Assembly: GCA_034521575.1 (NCBI GenBank)
Contig: JAXHMJ010000005.1
Span: forward strand, 558,001-622,000
Reading direction: 5' to 3'
From: a candidate division KSB1 bacterium
GTDB lineage: Bacteria > Zhuqueibacterota > Zhuqueibacteria > Residuimicrobiales > Krinioviventaceae
DNA: 64,000 nt
Below the pieces are notes generated by a model that made no database searches, was not told the DNA's origin, and saw only the letters and a program-made list of their open reading frames with translations. Positions within the stretch are counted from its first letter, which is position 1. Every line of letters starts with the position of its first letter. The position numbers and the translations under genes were made by a program. Shown here piece after piece: positions 8,853 through 16,820 of this stretch.

Positions 8853-9698
8853 TTATTGCAGACGTGACAAATAGGACTGCGCTCTGGGGATATATTCACT
8901 GTTTGGATATTCATTGATCAGTTTCTGGAATTCGGTACGGGCCTGGGCGTTATCTCCCATATTAATATAGCAAAGTCCCAGTTTAAGCTGAGCGTCATCC
9001 AGCTTGTTCGATTCGGGATACATAAAAACTTTATTAAATTCCATTGCCGCTTTTTCATATTCCGTCAAACCATAGTAACATTCACCCATCCAGTACTGGC
9101 AGTTATCTGTCAGAGTGTTTTGTGGCCGCACAGCAAGCAATTCCCGGAACAGGGCAATCGCCTGTTCATACTGTCTTTGTTTGTACAGGTTCAATGCTTG
9201 ATCGTAACGGGAACGAAAAGAATCCAGTGCATCAGAACCGGAACCGGTAATAGACGTCGACTGAGGCGCCTGTTGTTTTGATTCCTGAACTTTTTGTTGT
9301 TTTTTCTGAACCTCTAATTCCTTTTCATAAAGTTCACGTCTCAGTTCAGCCAGTTTTTCATCCTTTTGATTGACCTGTTGTTCAAGCCGCTCAACTTCCT
9401 GCTCTAAACTCTCTCCCTCCGGCGCATCCACTGTCTCACCGACGTTTCGGTCGGGGGCCTCGGTCTCTGTCGCCCAGAAATCATCCACTGAATCATCTGA
9501 TGCTGTAGCTTTGGCCTCATCCTCGGTTATTCCCAAAAGCCGCAAGACCTCCGCCTCTTCATCGGGGTCCGGTTGAAAATCCTGCTCTCCCTCCCATGTT
9601 CCCGCTTGTTCATCACTTTGGTTATCAACACGAGTTCCTGCACACGAGAGAAAGAAAATCAAGCTTGAAAAAATCAGAAAAAAGGGAAAATATCGCAT
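8853..9698 (-). CDS. TPR lipoprotein, CpoB/YbgF-like
   Basis: Periplasmic-side lipoprotein likely involved in envelope or outer-membrane maintenance. Of 281 residues, the first 19 form a lipoprotein signal (FFLSC with Cys at about 19). Residues about 20-80 are acidic and disordered. Residues about 85-140 are a Glu/Lys/Gln-rich coiled coil (EQEVERLEQQVNQKDEKLAE). The last 120 residues hold about three tetratricopeptide repeats (YKQRQYEQAIALFRELL, YYGLTEYEKAAMEFNKV, INMGDNAQARTEFQKLI). Coiled coil followed by C-terminal TPR is the arrangement of CpoB (YbgF), though no tol-pal genes are adjacent. AGGAGAG lies 6 bases before the start. BamD-like or generic TPR lipoprotein are alternatives. Confidence 0.8.
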   Translation of the reverse strand: MRYFPFFLIFSSLIFFLSCAGTRVDNQSDEQAGTWEGEQDFQPDPDEEAEVLRLLGITEDEAKATASDDSVDDFWATETEAPDRNVGETVDAPEGESLEQEVERLEQQVNQKDEKLAELRRELYEKELEVQKKQQKVQESKQQAPQSTSITGSGSDALDSFRSRYDQALNLYKQRQYEQAIALFRELLAVRPQNTLTDNCQYWMGECYYGLTEYEKAAMEFNKVFMYPESNKLDDAQLKLGLCYINMGDNAQARTEFQKLINEYPNSEYIPRAQSYLSRLQ

Positions 9699-9901
9699 TT
9701 TTCTCTCCTATCAGTTTTGTTATCCCCCTCAAAAAAACCGATTCATTTGCAATGCCGCGTAACCGATCGTTTTAAATAGAGCAGAGCCGAATCTATCTCA
9801 TCCTGATACGACATTTAACATTTCATCTAATATAATTATAATTGACACAAAAATCAATCTGATTTTTATGCATAAGCAGAATAAAAATAAACATATATTT
9901 T

Positions 9902-10720
9902 TCAGGCATTTCCCGATTTTACTGTCCGGTGTTTATACCAGATACCGAACAAGCCCAAAACGACAAAAACAGCGCTGATCAATTGATTCATACTGATATC
10001 CAGACCGGCGATGGTAACCAGAACCATGCTGTCTTCATAGTATCGGAAAATATCAATGATAAACCGGGAAAACCCATACAAAACAACAAACAGGTAAAAA
10101 AGAAAGCCGTCATATTTTTTCCAGCGCTCGGCAAATAAAAGAGCGCCAAAAATGATCAATCCGTACAGAGATGAATACAATTGTGTGGGAATCAGAGGAA
10201 TCCCTGGGAACTGACTTCCGGCCGCGCTGTTGACTGGAAACTCTACGCAAAACTGAGAATGAGCATCACAGGGCAGGCCATAACAGCAGCCGTTCAGATA
10301 GCAGCCAATACGGGTGAGAAATATTCCCAGTCCCACCGCAGGCACCAAAATATCTGCGAATTTTAGAAAAGAAAGTTTTTTTAAACGCAGGTAATAAAAA
10401 GCTGCAATAAAGCAAAGGACAACCCCGCCGAGTAATGTCAGCCCTGCGATTCCGATTGTTCCATCGCTTTGAACGGGATTGATTGTATCCAGCCATCTGC
10501 CTTTGAATTCATCCAAATGAAACAGCACATAAAACAGCCGGGAGCCGACTATACCACTGATGATAAGAATGACTGACAGATCAAGAATATGATTGGGATC
10601 TACTCCCTGTTTTTTAGCACGCCGGGTGGAGAACCAGATACCCAGCAAGAACGAAAGGGCCAGCATAAATCCATAAGATCGAATTTCAAGCGGACCTATT
10701 TTAAACAATATGGGATGCAA
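9902..10720 (-). CDS. lgt: Prolipoprotein diacylglyceryl transferase, TTG start
   Basis: Inner-membrane enzyme that attaches diacylglycerol from phosphatidylglycerol to the lipobox cysteine of prolipoproteins. The 272 residues form about seven membrane helices. Family landmarks: IRSYGFMLALSFLLG near the start, and the Lgt signature region VGLGIFLTRIGCYLNGCCYG (residues about 130-150), whose Cys-rich form is common outside Proteobacteria (established family knowledge). The start is TTG at 10720: AGGAGG (about 10726-10731) lies five bases upstream, inside the end of lpxH, and the lpxH stop TAA is immediately before the TTG. The two genes are therefore translationally coupled. Lipoproteins elsewhere in the window are likely substrates. 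Confidence 0.95.
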   Translation of the reverse strand: MHPILFKIGPLEIRSYGFMLALSFLLGIWFSTRRAKKQGVDPNHILDLSVILIISGIVGSRLFYVLFHLDEFKGRWLDTINPVQSDGTIGIAGLTLLGGVVLCFIAAFYYLRLKKLSFLKFADILVPAVGLGIFLTRIGCYLNGCCYGLPCDAHSQFCVEFPVNSAAGSQFPGIPLIPTQLYSSLYGLIIFGALLFAERWKKYDGFLFYLFVVLYGFSRFIIDIFRYYEDSMVLVTIAGLDISMNQLISAVFVVLGLFGIWYKHRTVKSGNA

Positions 10721-11482
10721 TTATACCTCCTGTTGATTGTTTTTAAAAGGGGCGGCAGAGTTCCCGTTCCATTGATAAAGAGCGGGCCCGTTTTCATCAA
10801 CAACTGCAAACGAAAAGTCCTGCATCCAGTTTCCCGGATTTACGTACCAGCCACCGTTTGTTTTTTCGTTGGCGGCAATATGCGTATGCCCCATAATGAC
10901 TATATTATACCCTTGCGTCAGCTTTGTTCGGGCATAATCTCGATAGTCCTGATCGCTGAATTTTTCTTCAGGATCACCCGATTTCCGGCTTAGACGGGAC
11001 AAACCGAGCGCCAGAGAAATGCCGAGATCAGGATGGAACATTCGGTACAGTTTGATACAGCATTTATTTCGAAAAACACGTTTCATGAGCCGGTAGCCCG
11101 AATCTCTCTTCATGAGGCCGTCCCCATGAATGATGAATATATTATATTCACCCCACTGTATGATAAATTCATCCGGATGAAGAGACAGGCCGATTTCATG
11201 GCGCATAAAACTGTCAAGCCAGAAATCATGGTTACCGGCAATATAATGGATAGTGCAGAATCGAGTGAGGTCGGCGAGCTTGCACAGGACCCTAAAATGC
11301 AAGCGGGGAATCACTGATTTGTATTCAAACCAGAAATCAAAAAGATCTCCTACAATAACCAAATCCGCCTTTTCGGTTTTTACATAATCGAGAAAAGAAA
11401 AAAGACGCTCACGTTTTAATGCTTCTTGCGCCTCATCCTGTGCCCCTAAATGAGCATCTGATAGAAAATAGATTGGCTTCAT
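10721..11482 (-). CDS. lpxH: UDP-2,3-diacylglucosamine hydrolase-type metallophosphoesterase
   Basis: Calcineurin-like phosphoesterase that would cleave UDP-2,3-diacylglucosamine to lipid X in lipid A synthesis. All metal-binding blocks are visible in order: SDAHLG (residue 7), VVGDLFDFWFE, AGNHDFWLD, IIHGDGL and IMGHTHIA. The spacing and GDLFDFW fit the LpxH/LpxH2 family. I start the protein at 11482 (MKPIYFLSDAH, 253 residues). The open frame extends 23 codons further upstream, but that extension would place a hydrophobic leader before a cytosolic fold. The gene is divergent from ispE and overlaps the ribosome-binding site of lgt. Its presence implies a lipid A-bearing outer membrane. The general phosphoesterase superfamily is the fallback if not LpxH. 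Confidence 0.88.
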   Translation of the reverse strand: MKPIYFLSDAHLGAQDEAQEALKRERLFSFLDYVKTEKADLVIVGDLFDFWFEYKSVIPRLHFRVLCKLADLTRFCTIHYIAGNHDFWLDSFMRHEIGLSLHPDEFIIQWGEYNIFIIHGDGLMKRDSGYRLMKRVFRNKCCIKLYRMFHPDLGISLALGLSRLSRKSGDPEEKFSDQDYRDYARTKLTQGYNIVIMGHTHIAANEKTNGGWYVNPGNWMQDFSFAVVDENGPALYQWNGNSAAPFKNNQQEV

Positions 11483-11684
11483 AATTTCCAAAATAAAATT
11501 ATACAAAAAGAAAAGTAAGCATCTTGAAAATGAAATGCAAGATATATCCACTCACCCGGAACTGAAAACAAAAAGTGAATAAATCCGGTAGCTGCAAAAG
11601 ATGACCGATAATCCCATTTGGCTCTACGACTGCTTGCTTGTTCAATTTGTATTGAGTATATTATACAATCAAAGGATGGAATTT

Positions 11685-12521
11685 ATGTATAATTCGAATG
11701 CAAAAATCAATCTCGGATTGTCAGTGCTGAACAAGCGCAAGGACGGGTTTCATAACATAGAGACGTTCTTCCAGGAAATCAGTCTTTGCGATAAAATTGA
11801 AATCACGCCTGCAGAGAGCGGCATCCAGATTCAATCCGACCACAAAGATTGTCCCGGTGACGAACGCAATCTCGCTCACCAAGCAGCGGCTGCCTTGCAG
11901 CAGACAGGCTGTCAGGGAAAAGGCTGCATAATTAAGCTGTCAAAACAAATCCCTATTGGTGCGGGACTCGGCGGCGGCAGCAGTAACGCGGCAACAGTAC
12001 TCGGGGCTTTGAATCAGAAATGGGAATGCCGCCAGAGCCGGACTCGGTTAACAGACATTGCAGCCTCACTCGGTTCCGATGTTCCATTTTTCATGAGCGG
12101 TGGCCTGGCTTTCGGCACAGGACGCGGTGAGACTCTGACTCCTTTGCTATTCAAACCGGTTTACCGGGGTTTGCTGATTATCCCGCCGTTTTCCATATCA
12201 ACTCGGGAGATTTACGAAAATTTAAGCTTGACAAACAAAAGAAAAATAACTAAATTAAAAGGCTTTATTGATAATTTTTACCGACTTGATCCTTGGAAAG
12301 AAACACTGGAGAACGATTTGCAAACAGTGGTGTTGAAAAAGTATCCGGATTTGCAGGATATCATTAACAAATTGTATGCGTCCGGCGCCTTTTTTGCACA
12401 AATGAGCGGAAGTGGTTCTGCCTTTTACGGATTATTCAAGTCGGAGGATAAACTGCGCGAATGTTCTCAATATTTTGCCGGCGGTTTCAGAAAACTTTTG
12501 TTTGAACCGATATATAAATAG
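11685..12521 (+). CDS. ispE: 4-diphosphocytidyl-2-C-methyl-D-erythritol kinase
   Basis: GHMP-family kinase of the MEP isoprenoid pathway: phosphorylates the 2-OH of CDP-methylerythritol with ATP. Seen: the N-terminal SNAKINLGLSVLNKRKDGFH (Lys and substrate loop), the ATP loop PIGAGLGGGSSNAATVL near residue 95, GSDVPFFMSGGLAFGTGRGE, and a late AQMSGSGSAFYGLF. The start at 11685 (278 residues) is preferred because AAAGGA lies 8 bases upstream. An ATG at 11676 and a longer frame from 11601 are possible but lack a site or add unrelated residues. The tRNA-Gln follows 4 bases after the stop, so the two are probably co-transcribed. The gene is divergent from lpxH. Confidence 0.95.
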   Translation: MYNSNAKINLGLSVLNKRKDGFHNIETFFQEISLCDKIEITPAESGIQIQSDHKDCPGDERNLAHQAAAALQQTGCQGKGCIIKLSKQIPIGAGLGGGSSNAATVLGALNQKWECRQSRTRLTDIAASLGSDVPFFMSGGLAFGTGRGETLTPLLFKPVYRGLLIIPPFSISTREIYENLSLTNKRKITKLKGFIDNFYRLDPWKETLENDLQTVVLKKYPDLQDIINKLYASGAFFAQMSGSGSAFYGLFKSEDKLRECSQYFAGGFRKLLFEPIYK

Positions 12522-12525
12522 CTGT

Positions 12526-12597
12526 TGGGGCGTCGTCAAGTGGCAAGACACAGGATTTTGGTTCCTGCATTCGGGGGTTCGAATCCTCCCGCCCCAG
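12526..12597 (+). tRNA. tRNA-Gln (anticodon TTG)
   Basis: Full cloverleaf by eye. The acceptor arm TGGGGCG (12526-12532) pairs with CGCCCCA (12590-12596), with discriminator G at 12597. The anticodon stem is 12551-12555 with 12563-12567; the loop 12556-12562 places TTG at 12558-12560, reading CAA glutamine codons. The T arm has GGTTCGAATCC. Seventy-two bases; CCA is not encoded (CTT follows). The U1-A72 first pair is characteristic of glutamine tRNAs. Confidence 0.97.
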
Positions 12598-12602
12598 CTT
12601 TA

Positions 12603-12634
12603 AAAATGACGAAAATAAAATTTTCGTCATTTTT
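12603..12634 (+). terminator. Hairpin after tRNA-Gln
   Basis: Arms 12603-12616 and 12620/12621-12634 (AAAATGACGAAAAT with its complement), a 3-base loop and a T run at the end of the right arm. Placed directly after the tRNA, it fits an intrinsic terminator for the ispE-tRNA transcript before prs. Confidence 0.65.
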
Positions 12635-12669
12635 GTAGGTTCATTTGAAAACTTTGCGAAAACGTAGTT

Positions 12670-13641
12670 ATGCCATTTCAAGCGAAAGAGAGCCAACTCA
12701 AAGTTTTTTCCGGCTGTTCAAATCAGCAACTTGCCGAACGAATCGCCGGGCATCTTGGAAAACCGTTAGGCCGGGTTACAACCAAACGCTTTTCCGACGG
12801 TGAAATCTGGGTTAAATACGAAGAAAGCATTCGCGGCACTGATATTTTCATCGTACAGTCGACGCATCCGCCGGCAGAGAATTTTATGGAATTGCTGATC
12901 ATGTGTGATGCAGCCAGACGCGCCTCTGCAGCACGCATTACAGCAGTGATCCCTTATTTCGGCTATGCTCGTCAGGATCGCAAAGATCAACCTCGCGTCT
13001 CCATTTCGGCCAAATTGATGGCCAACTTGCTGGTACAGTCCGGTGCGAACCGGGTATTGACATTGGACCTGCATGCACCGCAGATCCAGGGATTTTTTGA
13101 TATTCCTTTCGACCACCTGTACGGAGCGCGGGTTTTTGTTGATCATTTCAATAGCCTTGCATTAAAGGATGTTGTGATTGTATCCCCGGACATCGGTGGA
13201 GTGCATTTGTCCAGAGCTTATGCAGCGAGGCTCAACACCGAAATGGCTGTGCTCAATAAAAAACGCATTGAGCACAATCAATGCATCGTCACCGAATTTA
13301 TAGGCGATGTACAGGATAAAAATGTATTGATTGTTGATGATCTGGTTGATACCGCAGGCACACTGGTAAACGGCGTTCAGGTTTTAAAGACAAAAGGCGC
13401 CAGGAATATTTATGTTGCATCGACTCATCCTGTATTATCAGGAAAAGCCATCGAACGGCTGCAACAATCCTGTATCAACAAAGCGTTCTTTACAGACTCT
13501 ATTTACGTGCCGCCTGAAAAACAAATTGATAAAATGGAAATCCTCTCGGTTTCGTATCTTTTATCCGAAGCAATCTTGAGAATACACAGAGAACGCTCAA
13601 TATCTGATTTGTTTATGGTTAGCAAATCTCCCATGCACTGA
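12670..13641 (+). CDS. prs: Ribose-phosphate pyrophosphokinase
   Basis: Makes PRPP from ribose-5-phosphate and ATP; PRPP feeds purine, pyrimidine, histidine and the tryptophan pathway encoded further on. The 323 residues match class I Prs. Seen: LKVFSGCSNQQLAERIA, RFSDGEIWVKYEESIRG, IVQSTHPPAENFMELL, the flexible catalytic-loop region YFGYARQDRK, the DLHAPQIQGFFDIP metal/ribose-5-P site near residue 137, and the PRPP-binding loop VLIVDDLVDTAGT. The order ispE, tRNA-Gln, prs, rplY, pth is the common bacterial arrangement. It starts at ATG 12670, 36 bases after the preceding hairpin. Confidence 0.97.
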   Translation: MPFQAKESQLKVFSGCSNQQLAERIAGHLGKPLGRVTTKRFSDGEIWVKYEESIRGTDIFIVQSTHPPAENFMELLIMCDAARRASAARITAVIPYFGYARQDRKDQPRVSISAKLMANLLVQSGANRVLTLDLHAPQIQGFFDIPFDHLYGARVFVDHFNSLALKDVVIVSPDIGGVHLSRAYAARLNTEMAVLNKKRIEHNQCIVTEFIGDVQDKNVLIVDDLVDTAGTLVNGVQVLKTKGARNIYVASTHPVLSGKAIERLQQSCINKAFFTDSIYVPPEKQIDKMEILSVSYLLSEAILRIHRERSISDLFMVSKSPMH

Positions 13642-13684
13642 CCCATACACAAGTTTGGAATGACATAATTTTTGGAGATAAAAC

Positions 13685-14344
13685 ATGGCAGAAATTTCAT
13701 TAAAAGTGCAGACACGCGAATTAAGTAATAAAGGCTCAGTCAGACGCTTGCGAGCCGATAAAAAGATACCCGGTGTCTATTATTTTCACGGAAAGGGTAA
13801 CATTCCAATCTATGTGGAACGCACGGACCTTCAGGCTATTTGGGGTCATGAATCTGCATTGCTTGATGTATCATTTGACGGGAAAAAGCCTAAAAAATGC
13901 ATTATCCGTGACATTCAATACGATCCCATCAAAGGAACGCCAATCCACCTGGATCTGATGGGCATCAAGATGGGTGAGAAATTCACGGTTACTGTTCCGT
14001 TGCATCTGGAAGGAACGTCGATCGGTGTAAAAAACGGCGGTATTATGCAGCAGATGATGAGAGAATTGCAGATCGAATGTTTGCCCTCTGACATGCCTGA
14101 ATTTCTCGAGGTTGATGTTACCGAGCTGGAAATCGGAGATTCAATTTCCATTTCAGATGTCAATTGGGAAAACATAGAGCTTTTAGACGATCCCGCTACA
14201 ACCATTGTAAGTATCACGGTACCGAGAATGGAAGAAGAGCCCGAAGAAGAAGAAGAAGGTGAAGAACTGGAAGGAGAAGAAGGCGCTGAACCTGAAGTAA
14301 TCGGTCAGAAAGCGGAAGGCGAAGAAGAAGAACCGGAAGAATAG
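13685..14344 (+). CDS. rplY: Ribosomal protein bL25, long CTC/TL5 form
   Basis: 5S rRNA-binding protein of the large subunit. The 219 residues include the L25 beta-barrel domain (residues 1-95, KVQTRELSNKGSVRRLRADK to HLDLMGIK) and the C-terminal TL5-type domain (to about 180: VTVPLHLEGTSIGVKNGG, IECLPSDMPEFLEVDVTEL). A glutamate-rich tail of roughly 40 residues follows, encoded by many GAA/GAG codons. GGAGA lies 7 bases before the start. It sits between prs and pth as usual. The acidic tail has no known function and varies among species. Confidence 0.96.
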   Translation: MAEISLKVQTRELSNKGSVRRLRADKKIPGVYYFHGKGNIPIYVERTDLQAIWGHESALLDVSFDGKKPKKCIIRDIQYDPIKGTPIHLDLMGIKMGEKFTVTVPLHLEGTSIGVKNGGIMQQMMRELQIECLPSDMPEFLEVDVTELEIGDSISISDVNWENIELLDDPATTIVSITVPRMEEEPEEEEEGEELEGEEGAEPEVIGQKAEGEEEEPEE

Positions 14345-14354
14345 ACAATCCGCA

Positions 14355-14945
14355 ATGTCGGATCGTTATTTGATCATAGGCCTGGGTAATCCGGGACGCA
14401 AGTATCGGAACACTCGACATAACGTCGGGTTTATGACAATCGACCAGATGGCTCGGTCTTTTCATGAGAAGCTAAAAAAGGGCAAAGGTCCTTATCAGAG
14501 TTGTAAGGTTATTTACAGAAATCAGTCCATTATTTGCGCACAGCCGTTAACATTTATGAATAACAGCGGCCTGGCAGTTCGTGAGCTGGTTCATTATTAC
14601 GATATTGATCTTTCCCGTCTCCTCGTCGTTTATGATGACGCGGATCTCCTGTTCGGCCACATCCGTTTACGGAAAACCGGCGGAACAGGCGGACATAACG
14701 GAATGAAATCCGTTATACAACATTTGAACACCAAAGAATTTGCTCGTTTGCGAATCGGTATTGGATCTGATATCGCAAAGAAGGATATGATAAATTTTGT
14801 CTTGTCCGGCTTTTCCAAAAATGAGCAGAAAGAACTTGATTTCATTATTGATGAATCGGTAAATGCCGCCCTGTGTTTTATCCGGGATGGCATTGACAAC
14901 GCCATGAATCAGTGCAATCAGGATCTTTTGCAACGCTCACCTTAA
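14355..14945 (+). CDS. pth: Peptidyl-tRNA hydrolase
   Basis: Releases tRNA from prematurely dissociated peptidyl-tRNA; cytoplasmic and essential in most bacteria. The 196 residues show IIGLGNPGRKYRNTRHNVGF (Asn and catalytic His22 region), PLTFMNNSGLAV, VYDDADLLFGHIRLRKTGGTGGHNGMKS (Asp and the GHNG loop), and FARLRIGIG. Ten bases after rplY. The reading frame ends shortly before the rpsF ribosome-binding site. No irregularities. Confidence 0.96.
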   Translation: MSDRYLIIGLGNPGRKYRNTRHNVGFMTIDQMARSFHEKLKKGKGPYQSCKVIYRNQSIICAQPLTFMNNSGLAVRELVHYYDIDLSRLLVVYDDADLLFGHIRLRKTGGTGGHNGMKSVIQHLNTKEFARLRIGIGSDIAKKDMINFVLSGFSKNEQKELDFIIDESVNAALCFIRDGIDNAMNQCNQDLLQRSP

Positions 14946-15022
14946 AGCCATCCTTCTTTACTTATCACCATACAGAAACGCATTCGGACAATCATTATTT
15001 TTCCACATATGGAGGATTGACG

Positions 15023-15466
15023 TTGCGAAAATACGAGACTATTTTTGTTATCGATTCGTTACTAAAGAATGAAGAAATCGAAAGTATCGTCAACAAGTAC
15101 GAACGATTTATCTCAGCAAACGGCGGTTCAATTGATGTGGTGGACCGTTGGGGCAAAAAACGGCTGGCTTATGAAATTAAAAAGCGACAGTACGGATATT
15201 ACGTATTGATCCGTTTTGATGGCCCACCAACCATGGTTAAACCCCTGGAACGGGAATATCGACTCAATGAGGCTATTCTTCGTTATAAAACTCTGCTCTT
15301 AACACCCGCTGCACTCAAAGCGCTTGAAAACGTGCAAAAAGAAGAGAAAGAGAAAGAGAAAGAATCACCCAAAGCCTCACCGGAAGAAAAGCCCAAAAAA
15401 GAAGATTCTCAGGAATCTACTGAAGAGAAAGATGAATCAGAGACTGAGGAGAAAACCGAGGCTTGA
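15023..15466 (+). CDS. rpsF: Ribosomal protein bS6, TTG start, acidic tail
   Basis: Small-subunit protein that pairs with S18. The S6 fold begins at RKYETIFVIDSLLKNEEIES and includes WGKKRLAYEIKKRQYGYYVL. I start it at TTG 15023: GGAGG lies at 15011-15015, and an upstream ATG in the same frame (14912) would lie inside pth and add 37 unrelated residues. Length is 147; the last 45 or so residues are a low-complexity Glu/Lys/Ser tail (KEKEKESPKASPEEKPKKED), as seen in some FCB and Gram-positive S6 proteins. First gene of the rpsF-ssb-rpsR-rplI cluster. Confidence 0.95.
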   Translation: MRKYETIFVIDSLLKNEEIESIVNKYERFISANGGSIDVVDRWGKKRLAYEIKKRQYGYYVLIRFDGPPTMVKPLEREYRLNEAILRYKTLLLTPAALKALENVQKEEKEKEKESPKASPEEKPKKEDSQESTEEKDESETEEKTEA

Positions 15467-15509
15467 TCGGGTTTAGATCCAGTCAGAACACATGGAGGAG
15501 CTGGTATTC

Positions 15510-15984
15510 ATGAGTAATTTAAAGATGCCAGATATCAATAACAGTACTGATCGCCGGAATTGTCGAGAACGATGTGGACATTCAAACTTCTTCCGGCGAC
15601 AAGGTTGCGACATTTTTATTATCCGCAAACCGAAAGTACCGTGATAATTCGGGAATCTGGCGGGAAAGCACCTGCCAGGTTGGAGTGACGGCTTTTAATA
15701 AAATTGCAGATTATTGTGAGAAAACCTTGAAAACAGGTGATTCCGTACTAATCGACGGTGAATTGGAAAGCCATTCATTTAACGCGGATAACGACAACAC
15801 CCGAAATATTGTAGAGTTGCGGGCCAGACACTTACAGCTGTTGGACAGCAAGCCCACACAAACAGAAACATCCTTTAGCCAGGATAAAAAAGAATCTCAA
15901 ACAGAAACGGCTCCAGAGTCAACAGAGACCAAAGAAACAGAGCCGACTGATTTTGATTTTGGCTATCAAAATCTGAAACTGTAA
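15510..15984 (+). CDS. ssb: Single-stranded DNA-binding protein, frame broken near codon 12
   Basis: OB-fold protein that coats single-stranded DNA in replication and repair. The natural start is ATG 15510, with GGAGGAG 12 bases before it. Its frame reads MSNLKMPDINN and then departs; from 15544 the next frame continues VLIAGIVENDVDIQ, the usual first OB strand, and runs to 15984. One extra base near 15541-15544 (AAC-A-GTACTG) explains the break; repaired length is about 157. Otherwise the protein would begin at GTG 15574 and lack the first strand. The C-terminus is acidic and ends FDFGYQNLKL, not the classic DDDIPF tip. It sits between rpsF and rpsR as expected. Because ssb is essential, I read this as a sequence error. 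Confidence 0.88.
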
Positions 15985-16000
15985 TTAAGAAGGAGCAAAC

Positions 16001-16222
16001 ATGCTGAAACGTAAACGCATTTGCCGTTTTTGTGAGGAAGGCATAGAATATATTGATTTCAAAAATCCCAAACGGCTGCAACGCTTCACAACAGAACAGG
16101 GAAAAATCATTCCCCGTCGCACATCAGGGACGTGTGCCCGGCATCAGCGGCAGCTGGTTTCGGCAATCAAAATAGCCCGTGAACTCGCACTTGTACCGTA
16201 TGTTTCTGATATCGCAAAATAA
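16001..16222 (+). CDS. rpsR: Ribosomal protein bS18
   Basis: Small-subunit protein that binds as a heterodimer with S6. The 73 residues show [20 protein letters not shown] at the start and the conserved block [32 protein letters not shown]. The two CxxC-like cysteines (CRFC) hint at the zinc-binding form. AAGGAG is 6 bases before the start. Seventeen bases after ssb and 19 before rplI, in the classical cluster. Confidence 0.97.
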   Translation: MLKRKRICRFCEEGIEYIDFKNPKRLQRFTTEQGKIIPRRTSGTCARHQRQLVSAIKIARELALVPYVSDIAK

Positions 16223-16241
16223 ACAACCGTAGGAATGACAA

Positions 16242-16685
16242 ATGAAAATAATTTTAAAAAAAGATATCTCTACATTGGGAACTGCCGGTGAAATTATTGA
16301 TGTAAAGCCCGGCTATGCAAGAAATTATCTCATACCCAAGGGATTCGCTGTATCAGCCACAGGCTCAAATTTAAAGATTTATGAACAGGAACGTAAAGTT
16401 AGAGAACGCCGTATTGAAGAAGAAAAACAGCAAGCCCAAATTCTGGCGGACAAACTGAATTCAGTTTCCGTCACCGCTACGGTTCAAGTTGGCGAAGAAG
16501 ACAAGGTGTTTGGCGCAGTTACCAATCAGAATATTGCAGACCTGCTGCACGAAAAGGGGTTTGAAATAGACAGGAAAAAAATAATTCTTGAGGAACCTCT
16601 CAAAGAACTTGGCGTATATAACGTTCCTATCAAACTTTATCAGGATGTGGAAGCAACGATTAAAGTTTGGATCGTTCGAGAATAA
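16242..16685 (+). CDS. rplI: Ribosomal protein bL9
   Basis: Large-subunit protein bridging neighbouring ribosomes. The 147 residues have the usual layout: N-terminal domain (MKIILKKDISTLGTAGEIIDVKPGYARNYLIPKGFA), a long connecting helix (about 45-75, YEQERKVRERRIEEEKQQA), and the C-terminal domain (VGEEDKVFGAVTNQNIADLL to IKVWIVRE). AGGA is upstream. It is the last gene of the cluster and is followed by a strong hairpin. Confidence 0.97.
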   Translation: MKIILKKDISTLGTAGEIIDVKPGYARNYLIPKGFAVSATGSNLKIYEQERKVRERRIEEEKQQAQILADKLNSVSVTATVQVGEEDKVFGAVTNQNIADLLHEKGFEIDRKKIILEEPLKELGVYNVPIKLYQDVEATIKVWIVRE

Positions 16686-16698
16686 TTATCATCTTTTT

Positions 16699-16748
16699 CG
16701 TAAAGGGAATCTGCTGTAACAATTTACGGCAGCCTCCCTTTACGGTTT
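16699..16748 (+). terminator. Terminator after rplI
   Basis: Long, nearly perfect hairpin: outer arms 16699-16708 and 16735-16744 (CGTAAAGGGA with its exact complement), inner arms 16711-16719 and 16724-16732 with one G-U pair, loop CAAT. It is followed by GTTTTA. It lies 14 bases past the rplI stop and before ybbR, so it should end the ribosomal cluster. Confidence 0.8.
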
Positions 16749-16820
16749 TACACCCTGTCACCATTTTAAATTCGGAGAAAAACGGGTGCGTTTCTCTGAC
16801 TCTTTAAATTAGGGTCCTCT

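Noticed and set aside
11641-11684. Promoter for ispE (TTGTTC with an AT-rich -10)
   Set aside because: Several overlapping alternatives with poor -35 matches; none is convincing enough to list.
14236-14340. GAA-rich tract as a simple-sequence repeat
   Set aside because: It encodes the acidic C-terminal tail of L25 in frame.
14912-15022. ATG at 14912 as the rpsF start
   Set aside because: It lies inside pth and adds residues unrelated to S6; the GGAGG at 15011 before TTG 15023 fits better.
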